A stretch of DNA of 32,901 nt from Saccharibacillus kuerlensis DSM 22868 (GTDB lineage Bacteria > Bacillota > Bacilli > Paenibacillales > Paenibacillaceae): assembly GCF_000378145.1 (NCBI RefSeq), contig NZ_KB899312.1, positions 1 through 32,901 of the forward strand, in the 5' to 3' direction. Positions within the stretch are counted from its first letter, which is position 1. Every line of letters starts with the position of its first letter. The notes below the pieces were generated by a model that was not told where the DNA came from, made no database searches, and was given only the letters and a program-made list of their open reading frames with translations. This document shows, piece by piece, positions 17,195 to 25,905 of the stretch. The position numbers were made by a program, and so were the translations under genes.

Positions 17195-17350
17195 GGAGCT
17201 TTTTCGGTGCAAACCAAGATCTAAGCCAAATTCCGGCACCGGGAAGCGGGGGAACCAGTTATGGGTGAATTGACTTCGCAACGAAGGAGTCATAGGGGGA
17301 CCTTCTCAACCGAATCCTTAAGCTAACCTCGCAGGCAATATGGAAGGGGT
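17195..17350 (+). promoter_or_regulatory. c-di-AMP riboswitch (ydaO/yuaA type)
   Basis: The conserved core of the ydaO-yuaA aptamer is present: CGGGGGAACCA-type sequence (about 17227-17237), GGGTGAAT (about 17243), AGGGGGACCTTCT (about 17294) followed by ACCGAATCC, and AGCTAACCTCGCAGGC (about 17321-17336). A long stem CGGTGC/GCACCG also flanks the first part. These aptamers bind cyclic di-AMP and usually switch the gene off; cell wall hydrolases such as P60 proteins are classic targets. Here the conserved core ends only about 20 nt before the ATG, with the Shine-Dalgarno sequence GGAAGGGG at 17342-17349 and no terminator in between, so translational control is suggested. The 5' boundary is approximate. 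Confidence 0.92.
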
Positions 17351-17353
17351 ACA

Positions 17354-17797
17354 ATGTCTTTGAAGAAGAAGCTGACAGCCGCAGTAATGGGTCTGGCAAT
17401 CGCGTTCAGCGTTGCAACCACAGGAAACGCTCATGCAGACTCCCAATTGGACAACGTAATTGACACAACACTTGGAACACCTTACCGCACTGCGGGAACT
17501 TCGCTTAACGGATTTGACTGCTCGGGATTCACAAGCTATGTGTTCGACAAATTGGGCATTGATCTGCCGCGTCAATCTTCCGCTCAATATGGAGCCGGGA
17601 CCAAGGTTAGCAAGAGCGACCTGCGCGCAGGAGATCTCGTATTCTTCAACACAAACGGCAGAGGCATTTCGCATGTTGGCATTTATGTCGGCAACGGCAA
17701 ATTCGCCCATGCGTCGTCTTCGAACGGAGTTCGTTACGACAGCCTGAGCTCGAGTTACTATGCGAATCGTTATGTGGGCGCTTCTCGCGTAATGTAA
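17354..17797 (+). CDS. Secreted NlpC/P60 family peptidoglycan hydrolase
   Basis: This 147-residue secreted protein has a signal peptide (MSLKKKL, hydrophobic core, predicted cleavage after AHA at residue 28) followed by a single NlpC/P60 domain. The catalytic residues are visible: C56 in GFDCSGF, H107 in SHVGIYVG and H119 in FAHAS. Such enzymes are cysteine peptidases that cut peptidoglycan stem peptides, usually between D-Glu and the diamino acid. There is no SH3 or LysM domain, so it is a minimal form. It is governed by a c-di-AMP riboswitch and followed by its own terminator, a single-gene unit. Confidence 0.96.
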   Translation: MSLKKKLTAAVMGLAIAFSVATTGNAHADSQLDNVIDTTLGTPYRTAGTSLNGFDCSGFTSYVFDKLGIDLPRQSSAQYGAGTKVSKSDLRAGDLVFFNTNGRGISHVGIYVGNGKFAHASSSNGVRYDSLSSSYYANRYVGASRVM

Positions 17798-17874
17798 TAA
17801 GCATGTACTACAAATTCGTAGACAGCCGAGAGAATGTACAATTAGTGCTAGCCTTTATATGAATAATAATTAAG

Positions 17875-17913
17875 CCGCATTTTGATGATTACTCTCATCG
17901 GATGCGGTTTTTT
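17875..17913 (+). terminator. P60 gene terminator
   Basis: CCGCAT...GATGA pairs with TCATC...ATGCGG (17875-17907, two mismatched positions in the stem), followed by six Ts. Confidence 0.85.
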
Positions 17914-18087
17914 AATGCGACTGTTTATCGCTTTTCCAACCAGTTGATGTTCTAATACGCGGCAGAAGCAATAAGGTTGCGGATCCTTCAATTTTCTCAA
18001 CGTGTTATAAATGGATTACCCCGCACAACAAGAGCTAAACGATTTTTTCTATTTTTTGGTCATTTTTTTGAAAAGGAGCGATACCGT

Positions 18088-18573
18088 ATGCCGGAAGAGC
18101 TGTTTGAAGTCCACCCTATGACGGCAGAGGAAGCGGAAGCTGTCTGCGGTTGGGTCTATGAACCTCCTTACGATATTTATGGATGGATGCCTTGGGAAGA
18201 AGTAAAAAAGCTCGAGATCGAATTCGGCGATCCCGAGCTGCGCAGACAGCAGTATGTAACGGTTCATCGAGACGGCACCCTCTGCGGATTTGCTCAACTG
18301 TTCCCGCTGGGCGGTACAACACGACTTGGAATCGGCATGCGGCCGGATTTCTGCGGCCAGGGAATGGGAGCGCTCTTCGTTCACGCTGTAGTGGAAGAAG
18401 CGCTGCGCCGTATTCCCGGCCAGGAGATCGACCTGGAAGTGCTAACCTGGAATCAACGGGCGATCAAAGCCTATCAGAAAGCCGGCTTTGCGATTACCGA
18501 TCTGTACGAGCGAATGACGCCTGATGGAATGAAGCCATTCTATTGTATGGTGTATCAGCTGCCTGCCGAATAA
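18088..18573 (+). CDS. GNAT family N-acetyltransferase
   Basis: The 161-residue protein has the GNAT fold pattern, including the acetyl-CoA loop GMRPDFCGQGMGALFV (a Q/R-x-x-G-x-G/A type motif) and the C-terminal VLTWNQRAIKAYQKAGF signature. The substrate cannot be told. I start at 18088, where AAGGAG lies 9 nt upstream of ATG; an open frame reaching 17977 is not supported. A possible extended -10 (TGTTATAAA, 18003-18011) lies upstream. Its last 19 bp overlap the end of the convergent ribokinase gene, so the two terminate through each other. Confidence 0.93.
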   Translation: MPEELFEVHPMTAEEAEAVCGWVYEPPYDIYGWMPWEEVKKLEIEFGDPELRRQQYVTVHRDGTLCGFAQLFPLGGTTRLGIGMRPDFCGQGMGALFVHAVVEEALRRIPGQEIDLEVLTWNQRAIKAYQKAGFAITDLYERMTPDGMKPFYCMVYQLPAE

Positions 18574-19532
18574 AGTCTGCGAACATCCGCTTCGGCAGGC
18601 ATGCCGTCTTGTGCACCCAGACGTGTAACAGCCAAAGCAGCTGCGCAGGCGGCATAACGGGCAGCCTCGGGAAGCCCTTTTCCGCGCGCCAGCGCCACGG
18701 CGAGTGCGGCGCTGAAGCAGTCCCCCGCCCCTGTCGTATCGACGACCGGGCCGGCCTGTACAGCCGGGATCACCTTGGGCTCCTGGCCCTGCTGCTCAAG
18801 CACGAGCGCTCCGGCTTCACCAAGCGTCGTAACGACAGCGCCGCAGCTTGCGGCAGCCAGCTTCTGTGCGGCTTCGTGCAGCCGCTCTTCGCCCCCAGCG
18901 GACTCGCCTGTCAAAATGGCGAGTTCGCCGAGGTTTGGCGTAAGCACGCTCGCGCTGCGCAGCAGAGCGTCAGGCAGTGCCGCCGCAGGCGCTGGATTGA
19001 GCACGACAATCGCACCCCCTTCGCGCGCAATACTCGCCGCTCGTTCGGCGGCATCCAGCGGAATCTCCAGCTGGATGAGCACGGCGTCCGCCTCCTGCAG
19101 CAGGCGGACACATTCCGGCGCGGCAAGCTCTTCCACGCTTAAGCTGCCGTTGGCACCCGGATAGACAACAATCCGGTTATCGCCGCCGGCAAGCCAGATT
19201 GACGCCGCTCCGCTTGGCGTTCCTTCCCTCCGCAGCACACGGGAAGTATCAATGCCCTCCCTTTTCAGAGCACCGGTCATCTCTTCCCCGAATCCGTCCG
19301 TTCCTACCGCTCCGATCATCGATACCTGCGCACCCAATCGAGCTGCGCACACGGCCTGATTGGCTCCTTTGCCGCCCGGCAGCAGATGCATGGCCGTTCC
19401 GAGAAGGGTCTCCCCTTGTTCGGGTGCCCGTTCGCTTTCCGTGACAATATCCATGTTCAAGCTTCCGACAACGACAATTCGGGGCGCAGTATTTTTCTCG
19501 CAGCTCAGCCTTTCAGATTCCTTCTTATTCAT
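18555..19532 (-). CDS. rbsK: Ribokinase (PfkB family sugar kinase)
   Basis: Ribokinase phosphorylates D-ribose to ribose 5-phosphate. The 325-residue protein has the N-terminal GSLNMDIV, the substrate-binding GGKGANQAVCAARLG (about 53-67) and the PfkB signature DTTGAGDCF with catalytic D271. These favour ribokinase over other PfkB kinases, but the exact sugar is inferred. It starts 21 bp after the small upstream gene, with GGAGG, and probably forms an operon with it. No rbs transport genes or RbsR regulator are nearby. The coding sequence is conspicuously GC-rich and Ala-rich compared with its neighbours, and the N-terminal 17 residues extend beyond the usual start. It overlaps the GNAT gene by 19 bp tail to tail. 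Confidence 0.9.
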   Translation of the reverse strand: MNKKESERLSCEKNTAPRIVVVGSLNMDIVTESERAPEQGETLLGTAMHLLPGGKGANQAVCAARLGAQVSMIGAVGTDGFGEEMTGALKREGIDTSRVLRREGTPSGAASIWLAGGDNRIVVYPGANGSLSVEELAAPECVRLLQEADAVLIQLEIPLDAAERAASIAREGGAIVVLNPAPAAALPDALLRSASVLTPNLGELAILTGESAGGEERLHEAAQKLAAASCGAVVTTLGEAGALVLEQQGQEPKVIPAVQAGPVVDTTGAGDCFSAALAVALARGKGLPEAARYAACAAALAVTRLGAQDGMPAEADVRRLYSAGS

Positions 19533-19553
19533 TAGAAAATTCCTCCGCTTCTT

Positions 19554-19847
19554 CTAGACCAATGCCACGAAAGTCATTTGTTTTTCTCCGATCAAAATAT
19601 TGATTCGATGCAGGTCCGTATCGTGGATCACGATCGCACTTCCTACCTCTATAGATGGGCGGGTTCCCAATGCATAGAACAAATCTTCCGCAAGTGCCTC
19701 ATGCACCTCCAGACGATCCTCTGTCCCAAGCCGCTCCCAATCTTCCGAATCCATTTCGAAAAACAAGTAGCTGTCCGGAATCAATGATACCGCTTTCGTT
19801 AAATCCTGCAAAATGTCTCCATAATCTCTTCCGTGTTTAACTCCCAT
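19554..19847 (-). CDS. Conserved-looking small protein of unknown function (97 residues)
   Basis: I do not recognise a named family. The 97-residue product is acidic, soluble, without signal peptide or membrane segment. It begins MGVKHGRDYGDILQDLTKAV and contains a charged middle (FFEMDSEDWERLGTEDRLEV) and a beta-rich end. The start is the ATG at 19847, with AAAGGAG 8 nt upstream; an ATG 8 codons earlier overlaps that site. A -10 TATAAT (19898-19903) lies 50 bp upstream. It leads into the ribokinase gene, so a two-gene operon is likely, but no functional link can be stated. Confidence 0.8.
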   Translation of the reverse strand: MGVKHGRDYGDILQDLTKAVSLIPDSYLFFEMDSEDWERLGTEDRLEVHEALAEDLFYALGTRPSIEVGSAIVIHDTDLHRINILIGEKQMTFVALV

Positions 19848-19897
19848 TGTTTTTGCTCCTTTTTTGTACATTATTGTGAACCGACTATCTTATTTTC

Positions 19898-19926
19898 ATT
19901 ATAGCGCAATTTATCTCTTAAAAAAA
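19898..19926 (-). promoter_or_regulatory. Probable promoter of the small gene-rbsK operon
   Basis: On the minus strand there is a perfect -10 TATAAT (19898-19903); the -35 position 17 bp upstream falls in a T run (TTTTTT), so the -35 is weak. Confidence 0.5.
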
Positions 19927-19933
19927 AAGCTCC

Positions 19934-19966
19934 CCCTGTCGATAAAAAAGATATCGAGATGCAGGG
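19934..19966. terminator. Hairpin between divergent genes, terminator-like
   Basis: CCCTG (19934-19938) with CAGGG (19962-19966) encloses CGATA with TATCG. T-rich sequence follows on the minus strand after five bases (GGAGC, then nine Ts) and TGTTTT on the plus strand. No gene ends here, so it may be a leader structure or an insulator. Confidence 0.35.
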
Positions 19967-20073
19967 TGTTTTAAGGTCACTTACACGGTTTAGAGGTCCG
20001 TTTCTGCAGTCCGCACAGGCCAGGGATGGCCAAAGTGTATGAAAGTTTATATTCTCATGGATGAGGTGCTTGT

Positions 20074-20874
20074 ATGGAATTATCGTCTCTTATTGGTTTG
20101 GTTCTTGCTTTGGTTTCCATTTTTGTCGGCATGATTTTAAAAGGAGCTCCACTCGGCTCTTTGATGGTTCCGGCAGCTTATCTAATTATCATCGGGGGTA
20201 CGGCATCTACCATATTCGTCGGTTTCCCAATGAGCGATCTGAAAAACTTTCCGAAGCTGGTCAAAATTTTCTTATTCAAGCCTAAAATGATCGACAAAGC
20301 CGCATTGGTCAGCATGTTTATGGAATGGGCTTCGATTACCCGTCGTGAAGGTCTGCTTGCACTCGAGTCCAAGGTCGATGAAATTGACGACGATTTCCTC
20401 CGCAACGGAATGCGGATGATTATTGACGGTAACGACCAGGAATTTGTCAGCGATGTTTTGATGGAAGATATTCATGCTATGGAAGAACGCCACCGTGTCG
20501 GTGCTCAAATTTTCTCTCAAGCCGGTATGTATGCTCCAACGCTCGGCGTTTTGGGCGCCGTGGTCGGTCTGATCGCCGCACTGGGCGAGCTTTCCGATAT
20601 GAATAAATTGGCACACGCTATCGCCGCCGCGTTTATCGCAACCCTGCTCGGGATCTTTGTAGGTTATGTACTTGCCCATCCGATCTCTAATAAACTGAAG
20701 CGCGTGTCCAAAAAAGAAGTCGAAGTACGGATGATGATGGTCGAAGGATTGCTGTCCATCCAATCAGGTGTATCGACCATCGCGATTAACCAGAAGCTGG
20801 CCGTATTCCTTACTCCTACCGAGCGCAAAAAGTTAGAAGAAAAGGGAGGCGATTCGGGTGGCCAAGAAAGCTAG
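20074..20874 (+). CDS. motA: Flagellar motor stator protein MotA
   Basis: MotA forms the proton channel and torque-generating part of the flagellar stator with MotB. The 266-residue membrane protein has four predicted transmembrane segments: two near the N-terminus (SLIGLVLALVSIFVGMIL and a second around residues 30-50) and two after residue 150. The cytoplasmic loop between holds MEERHRVGAQ, and the conserved proline region is QAGMYAPTLGVLGAVVGLI. A GAGGTG site precedes the ATG. motB follows with a 17-bp overlap. No sigma-D promoter was seen upstream. The two genes are away from any flagellar cluster, as in B. subtilis. Confidence 0.97.
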   Translation: MELSSLIGLVLALVSIFVGMILKGAPLGSLMVPAAYLIIIGGTASTIFVGFPMSDLKNFPKLVKIFLFKPKMIDKAALVSMFMEWASITRREGLLALESKVDEIDDDFLRNGMRMIIDGNDQEFVSDVLMEDIHAMEERHRVGAQIFSQAGMYAPTLGVLGAVVGLIAALGELSDMNKLAHAIAAAFIATLLGIFVGYVLAHPISNKLKRVSKKEVEVRMMMVEGLLSIQSGVSTIAINQKLAVFLTPTERKKLEEKGGDSGGQES

Positions 20875-21688
20875 ACCGGAACACCACGAAGAACATGCCG
20901 ACGAAAGTTGGCTTCTTCCCTATTCTGACCTTATGACGCTTCTACTTGCTCTCTTTATCGTACTGTACGCCATGAGTTCGGCCAACGTTAGCAAATTCGA
21001 AGCGATGGCCGAAGCCTTCGACTCCGTATTTCACGGTGGAAAAGGCATCATGGATCATACATCGACAAACCAAGACAACAATTCGCAAGATGGTGCGAAA
21101 AGTGTGGAAGAAATGGCTGAACAAGCCGCTGTCAAGAAGAAAGATACGGCTGATGAGACACTCGCCAAGCTGAAGCAGAAGGAACAGCAAGAACTGACCA
21201 AGCTGAAAAAGCAGCTGGACAGCTATATTAACAAAAATGGCTTAACCAGTCAGCTTGAGACTAATCTTAACCAGTCGCAGCTGCAGATCACCATTAGTGA
21301 CAAGGCGCTGTTCGCCTCCGGCGAAGCGACGGTCAAGCCGAGTTCCCGTACACTGGCAGCTTCAATCGCCAACATTCTAAAAAACTTCCCGGGCTACAAC
21401 ATCCAAGTAATCGGTCATACGGATAACGTGCCGATCTACAACAGCAGTTTCAAGTCTAACTGGGATCTTAGCTCCTCTCGAGCCAATAACTTCATGCAGG
21501 TTCTGCTGAAGAACCCAAATCTTGATCCAGTGCGCTTTACTTCAATTGCAGCAAGTGAGTATCATCCGATTGCTTCTAATGCAACGGAAGCCGGACGTGC
21601 ACAGAATCGCCGGGTTGAAGTCTCGATCATTCGCAACTATCAAGACGCCACGAATACAATCAGCACAAGCAACACAACTTCTCCTTAA
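20858..21688 (+). CDS. motB: Flagellar motor stator protein MotB
   Basis: MotB anchors the stator to peptidoglycan. The 276-residue protein has one transmembrane helix near the N-terminus with the proton-carrying D24 (PYSDLMTLLLALFIVLYAMS). A Lys/Glu-rich coiled linker (about 75-130) follows, then a C-terminal OmpA-like peptidoglycan-binding domain (VIGHTDNVPIYNS, NWDLSSSRANNF, AQNRRVEVSII). The start is GTG at 20858, within the end of motA, with GGAGG upstream, which indicates translational coupling. Asp24 has the same number as in B. subtilis MotB and suggests proton rather than sodium use, though that is not certain. Confidence 0.97.
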   Translation: MAKKARPEHHEEHADESWLLPYSDLMTLLLALFIVLYAMSSANVSKFEAMAEAFDSVFHGGKGIMDHTSTNQDNNSQDGAKSVEEMAEQAAVKKKDTADETLAKLKQKEQQELTKLKKQLDSYINKNGLTSQLETNLNQSQLQITISDKALFASGEATVKPSSRTLAASIANILKNFPGYNIQVIGHTDNVPIYNSSFKSNWDLSSSRANNFMQVLLKNPNLDPVRFTSIAASEYHPIASNATEAGRAQNRRVEVSIIRNYQDATNTISTSNTTSP

Positions 21689-21705
21689 GCGATCAACATT
21701 AACGA

Positions 21706-21731
21706 AGCCTCTTTCCCAGGAAAGAGGCTTT

Positions 21732-21733
<2 letters not shown>
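21706..21733 (+). terminator. motAB terminator
   Basis: A perfect 10-bp stem AGCCTCTTTC/GAAAGAGGCT with a 4-nt loop is followed by TTTTT, 18 nt past the motB stop. Its T tract runs into the first DnaA box. Confidence 0.9.
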
Positions 21734-22496
<763 letters not shown>

Positions 22497-22540
22497 ATCC
22501 GTATAATAGGTTTTTGAATCGCAGTGGTTTTAAATCGAAA

Positions 22541-22569
22541 AGGAAAAGGCGGCCCTATAGGGCCGCCTT
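22541..22569. terminator. Bidirectional terminator between tadA and the lipoprotein gene
   Basis: AAGGCGGCCCTATAGGGCCGCCTT (given here as two 10-bp arms with a TATA centre, 22546-22569) is a perfect palindrome. On the minus strand TTCCTTTTCG follows, on the plus strand CTCTTGTTC. Confidence 0.8.
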
Positions 22570-22593
22570 CTCTTGTTCGACAGAGTCAAGCAA

Positions 22594-23682
22594 TTAGAAT
22601 TCCATGTTTTCCAGTTCTTCGAGCGTAATGGTCTCGGTCGGAATACCGATCTCGAATGTTTGCTTCTCATTAACCTTGCTGTACGTCGACGATCCTTCCA
22701 GAGATACCGTACCCGAAGTGCTGGATTCCGGATCCTTGAAGCTTACGTCCACCGTCATTTTCTGATGAATTGGGAATTTGTCGGCGTTCAGCGCCGTATC
22801 TACCTGGAATGTATTAACTGTCAGGTAATTTTTCAACTCGTCCAGATCTTTGCTCATCTGCTCGTTATCTGCTGTGCTCAATTCTTTTTTCGCATCCTGC
22901 AGCTCTTGCTCAGTTACGCCGATCATTTCACGGTATTCAGGCGTGTCCAATGTTTCGATGACTTTCGGCAGCGCCACGTTTACCAGTGTTGTAATGGCTT
23001 CTTTGACATTCTCGTTCGTAACTTCGAAGCGTACAACGTCTTCGGCTGTTACGCCTTCAGGCAGCCCAGCTTCGCCAACAGCAACTTTCTTGAAGTATGT
23101 GCCTTCTTCGAAGCTGTCCAGTACCGCTGCACTCAGGTCTGCGCCCAGCTTCTGCGATTTTTTCGGATCCAGCATTGCTTCGTTGAATTCTGTGCCCTGC
23201 TCTGCAGCCAGTTCTTTCAGGTCAATTTCGATGAATTTACCCACCAGATTTTGCGGCAGCGGCAGAATAGCAATGTTCGGGATCTTCATGTACATTTTTT
23301 CCTTGGTCATAACAATCGGAAGCTTGATTGTCATTTCCATATCGCCTTTTAGCTTAACTTCCATCATCATTTCCATCTGCATCGGATCGCCCTGGTAGAT
23401 CGCGTTTACGTTGAACTCCGCGCCTTTCAACATGCTTACAACTTGATCCACACTTTGCGAATCTGCACTGCTAGGAGGCATTACAACCGTCAGTTCGTTC
23501 AAAGTAAAGTTGCTGTCCATTTCATAGGAAGTTGCAGCCATTGAATTTGCTACCGATTCCTTCAGCAGTGCCTTCGGCGATTCTTCAACCGCTGCCGCCG
23601 AGTTATTGTTGCCACATCCGGACAACACCAGCGTACCTGCCATAGCTACTGCACCAAGTCCTCCAAAAAGCTTCTTGTTCAT
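22594..23682 (-). CDS. Predicted lipoprotein of unknown function
   Basis: The 362-residue product has a lipoprotein signal peptide with lipobox LVLSGC (lipidated C23) followed by a short Asn/Ala linker, so it should be anchored to the outer face of the membrane. The rest is predicted to be soluble and rich in alternating beta strands, resembling LolA/LppX-like folds in overall pattern, but I cannot assign a family. Residues 101-132 contain ten methionines. The ATG has GGGGAGA upstream. It is a single gene with its own terminator; TTGACG lies about 60 bp before the ATG without a good -10, and a -10-like TATACT is at 23793-23798. Function unknown. Confidence 0.88.
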   Translation of the reverse strand: MNKKLFGGLGAVAMAGTLVLSGCGNNNSAAAVEESPKALLKESVANSMAATSYEMDSNFTLNELTVVMPPSSADSQSVDQVVSMLKGAEFNVNAIYQGDPMQMEMMMEVKLKGDMEMTIKLPIVMTKEKMYMKIPNIAILPLPQNLVGKFIEIDLKELAAEQGTEFNEAMLDPKKSQKLGADLSAAVLDSFEEGTYFKKVAVGEAGLPEGVTAEDVVRFEVTNENVKEAITTLVNVALPKVIETLDTPEYREMIGVTEQELQDAKKELSTADNEQMSKDLDELKNYLTVNTFQVDTALNADKFPIHQKMTVDVSFKDPESSTSGTVSLEGSSTYSKVNEKQTFEIGIPTETITLEELENMEF

Positions 23683-23851
23683 TTTTTAGTCTCCCCTTCA
23701 TGTCTGTAAAAATTTTAATTGCCTTACTGACCTCTACTCCAGCCGTCAAAACCATAAGTACTGATTTTGACCGAATCTTTCGGACTTGTTTAAGTATACG
23801 TGATTAAAATTCGAAAAGTTTCAAAATTCCAAAATCGGCCATTTCGACTTA

Positions 23852-23898
23852 TAAAAAAGGCAGGCCCCAAGAACCACTTCTATTCTTAAGTCCTGCCT
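23852..23898 (-). terminator. yitT-like gene terminator
   Basis: On the minus strand AGGCAGG pairs with CCTGCCT, with an inner AAGAA/TTCTT stem, followed by TTTTTTATA. It lies about 30 nt past the stop codon. Confidence 0.8.
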
Positions 23899-23926
23899 GA
23901 ATACCCTATTTTTCACATTCGAAAAT

Positions 23927-24841
23927 TTAGTGGATATCTTTTTTCTTGAAGCGTCCTCCTTTGACATCGTGAATATTGCCTATTGCCAGAAAAGCCTTAT
24001 CGTCAAACTGATTTACAATGTCCTTAAGCTTGGCTTCTTCAAGCCTTGTAATGACGCAAAATATGACTTTCTTCGGATCGCCTGAAAACCCGCCTTCGCC
24101 GGCCAAATAGGTCACTCCGCGCCCCAAACGATCCAGAATCGCATTGCCGATATCATCAATCCTGTCGCTGATAATCCAGACCGATTTTGATTCATTCATG
24201 CCTTCAATCGTAACGTCGATCATCTTGTAAGCAATGTAGTAGGCAAGAATCGAAAACAACGCACGATCCCAACCAAATACAAAACCGGCGCCCGAAAGAA
24301 TAAAGAGATTGACGAACATAACAATCTCTCCGACCGAAAAGGGCGTTTTGCGCGATAAGAGAATAGCTACGATCTCTGTTCCGTCGAGTGACCCTCCGTT
24401 TCGAATCACGAGACCAGTTCCAACACCAAGGAAGATACCACCAAACACAAAGGCAAGCAGGCTATCCGTAACAAAGGCCTCTACCGGATGCAGCAGCACC
24501 GTTCCAATTGACAAAACAGTAATGCCCAGCAGCGTCGACAGCGCAAATGTCTTACCGATCTGCCTATAACCGAGAATCAGAAAAGGAAGATTGAATATAA
24601 ATAAAAAGATACCGAGCTTCCAGCCGCTGAGGTAGGAAGCCATAACTGAAATACCGGTAATACCTCCATCCGTAATTCTATTGGGAACAAGGAAAAGTTC
24701 CAATGCTACTGCAACGATCATCGCGCCGATTATAATAAATAAAGTTCTCGTCAAAATTTGTCTGAATGTCCGCTTTTCGTGTATAGGCGGCATAGAAGAC
24801 TTAACGGGCGGGGACGGGGACGGAATAATCGTCTCGCTCAT
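23927..24841 (-). CDS. YitT family membrane protein (DUF161 plus DUF2179)
   Basis: The 304-residue protein has a Pro/Ser-rich N-terminal tail, then five or six predicted membrane segments with the YitT-family sequences LFLVPNRITDGGITGISV and GLVIRNGGSLDGTEIVAIL, and a cytoplasmic C-terminal domain (VTYLAGEGGFSGDPKKVIFCVI) typical of DUF2179. B. subtilis has several such paralogues (YitT, YpjC, YvjA and others); which one this is cannot be told, and the transported or bound substrate is unknown. AAGGAGAGTG precedes the ATG. It is monocistronic, with a terminator. Confidence 0.94.
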   Translation of the reverse strand: MSETIIPSPSPPVKSSMPPIHEKRTFRQILTRTLFIIIGAMIVAVALELFLVPNRITDGGITGISVMASYLSGWKLGIFLFIFNLPFLILGYRQIGKTFALSTLLGITVLSIGTVLLHPVEAFVTDSLLAFVFGGIFLGVGTGLVIRNGGSLDGTEIVAILLSRKTPFSVGEIVMFVNLFILSGAGFVFGWDRALFSILAYYIAYKMIDVTIEGMNESKSVWIISDRIDDIGNAILDRLGRGVTYLAGEGGFSGDPKKVIFCVITRLEEAKLKDIVNQFDDKAFLAIGNIHDVKGGRFKKKDIH

Positions 24842-24988
24842 TGTTCACTCTCCTTCCACATAGTTTAATTCTATTGTAAGATTCGCTTCTTGGCGTAGTA
24901 AACAAGCTATGTACGATCAATCACATATTCTAATGGATATTTTGATTATGCCATAACCTTTCATATCAATCATCCGTTTATTTCAAAT

Positions 24989-25034
24989 TAAGCAAAAAGC
25001 CGTCCTTCTCGAATGAGAAAAGACGACTTTTTTG
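24989..25034. terminator. Terminator of the PH-domain gene
   Basis: On the minus strand AAGTCGTC plus TTCTC pairs with GAGAA plus GACGGCTT (one G-U, 4-nt loop), followed by TTTTTGC. The plus strand also has a T run after the stem. Confidence 0.8.
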
Positions 25035-25059
25035 ATGAAGAAATGGATAGGGTACGAAT

Positions 25060-25683
25060 TTATTCGCCAACAAGATACAGCTCGAAAGCCGCGTTGTACT
25101 CCTGCGGATGATATTTATCATAGGCAGCCAGAAGCTCCGACTGAGCGTGCTGAAGAATAGCCCGATACTCGGAACTTGCACTGCCTGTACCGGAAAGACG
25201 ACCTACCGCATCACGGCTATGTTCAAAACTACGCTCCACTAATGCCCAATGACGTGCATATTCGGTCTTAGTCATTCCGATCAAGGTAAGAATTTTATAT
25301 AGCACGATCAGGGGTTCCAAATGTGCCTTGACCACGTCAATCGAGAAAGAACGCCCCATTGTAAACTTGATTTCCACATCCAAATCGGCAGTCCCCGCTG
25401 TCTCCAGAATAACATCGGTTGGCGTATGCTCGAAATAGTTGTAGCGATGGATCTGGCGCTTGCTGCTGATCGCCCTCTCTCCATCGATATGGATCATACC
25501 GATATTGGTAAACGCGTACTCATCTTTTGCAGACTTAAGCAGGAAATAAAGCTTTTCGTTCATTTCAGTGAAAACGTAAGCCTGAGCTTGGGAATTCGAA
25601 AAGTCAGACGGTGGGATAACTTTACATTTGTCGGACATGCCTGTAAGGTCAGAGGTGACACGAGAGAAGATGTTACGAGACAA
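25060..25683 (-). CDS. Bacterial PH-domain protein with YvbH-like C-terminal region
   Basis: The 207-residue protein looks like a bacterial PH domain (about residues 15-120, including YFLLKSAKDEYAFTNIGMIHIDG and DLDVEIKFTMGRSFSIDVVK) followed by a helical region that resembles the YvbH extension. Assignment is from memory of such sequences and moderate. No signal peptide or membrane segment is seen, so it is probably cytoplasmic; function is unknown. I start at the TTG at 25683, which has AAAGGTGG 7 nt upstream; a TTG 6 codons earlier would lie before that site. A TTGACA element lies about 80 bp upstream. Confidence 0.8.
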   Translation of the reverse strand: MSRNIFSRVTSDLTGMSDKCKVIPPSDFSNSQAQAYVFTEMNEKLYFLLKSAKDEYAFTNIGMIHIDGERAISSKRQIHRYNYFEHTPTDVILETAGTADLDVEIKFTMGRSFSIDVVKAHLEPLIVLYKILTLIGMTKTEYARHWALVERSFEHSRDAVGRLSGTGSASSEYRAILQHAQSELLAAYDKYHPQEYNAAFELYLVGE

Positions 25684-25739
25684 GACAGTTCCACCTTTCA
25701 ATATTGGATTATGGATATCACTGATACATATTTAGATTA

Positions 25740-25768
25740 ACAATGTTCTTAAAATTTAACGATGTCAA
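25740..25768 (-). promoter_or_regulatory. Possible promoter of the PH-domain gene
   Basis: On the minus strand there is a perfect -35 TTGACA (25763-25768), a 17-bp spacer and a poor -10 CATTGT (25740-25745). Confidence 0.4.
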
Positions 25769-25815
25769 TTGATAATTAAAAATGTCTGTTAGAGCACTGT
25801 TTAAAACTCCAAACA

Positions 25816-25857
25816 CAAAAAAACGCACCAAACCGTCATTCAACGGTAAAGTGCGTT
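25816..25857 (-). terminator. tRNA-Ser terminator
   Basis: On the minus strand AACGCAC plus ACCGT pairs with ACGGT plus GTGCGTT, followed by seven Ts, about 50 nt past the tRNA. Confidence 0.9.
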
Positions 25858-25905
25858 CCGGTTATACTCACTGCAAAAGTTGATGCAGCAAGAGATTATT
25901 TAAGC

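Noticed and set aside
19967-20073. Sigma-D (flagellar) promoter before motA
   Set aside because: I looked for TAAA with a CCGATAT-type -10 and found none; only a weak TATATT is present.
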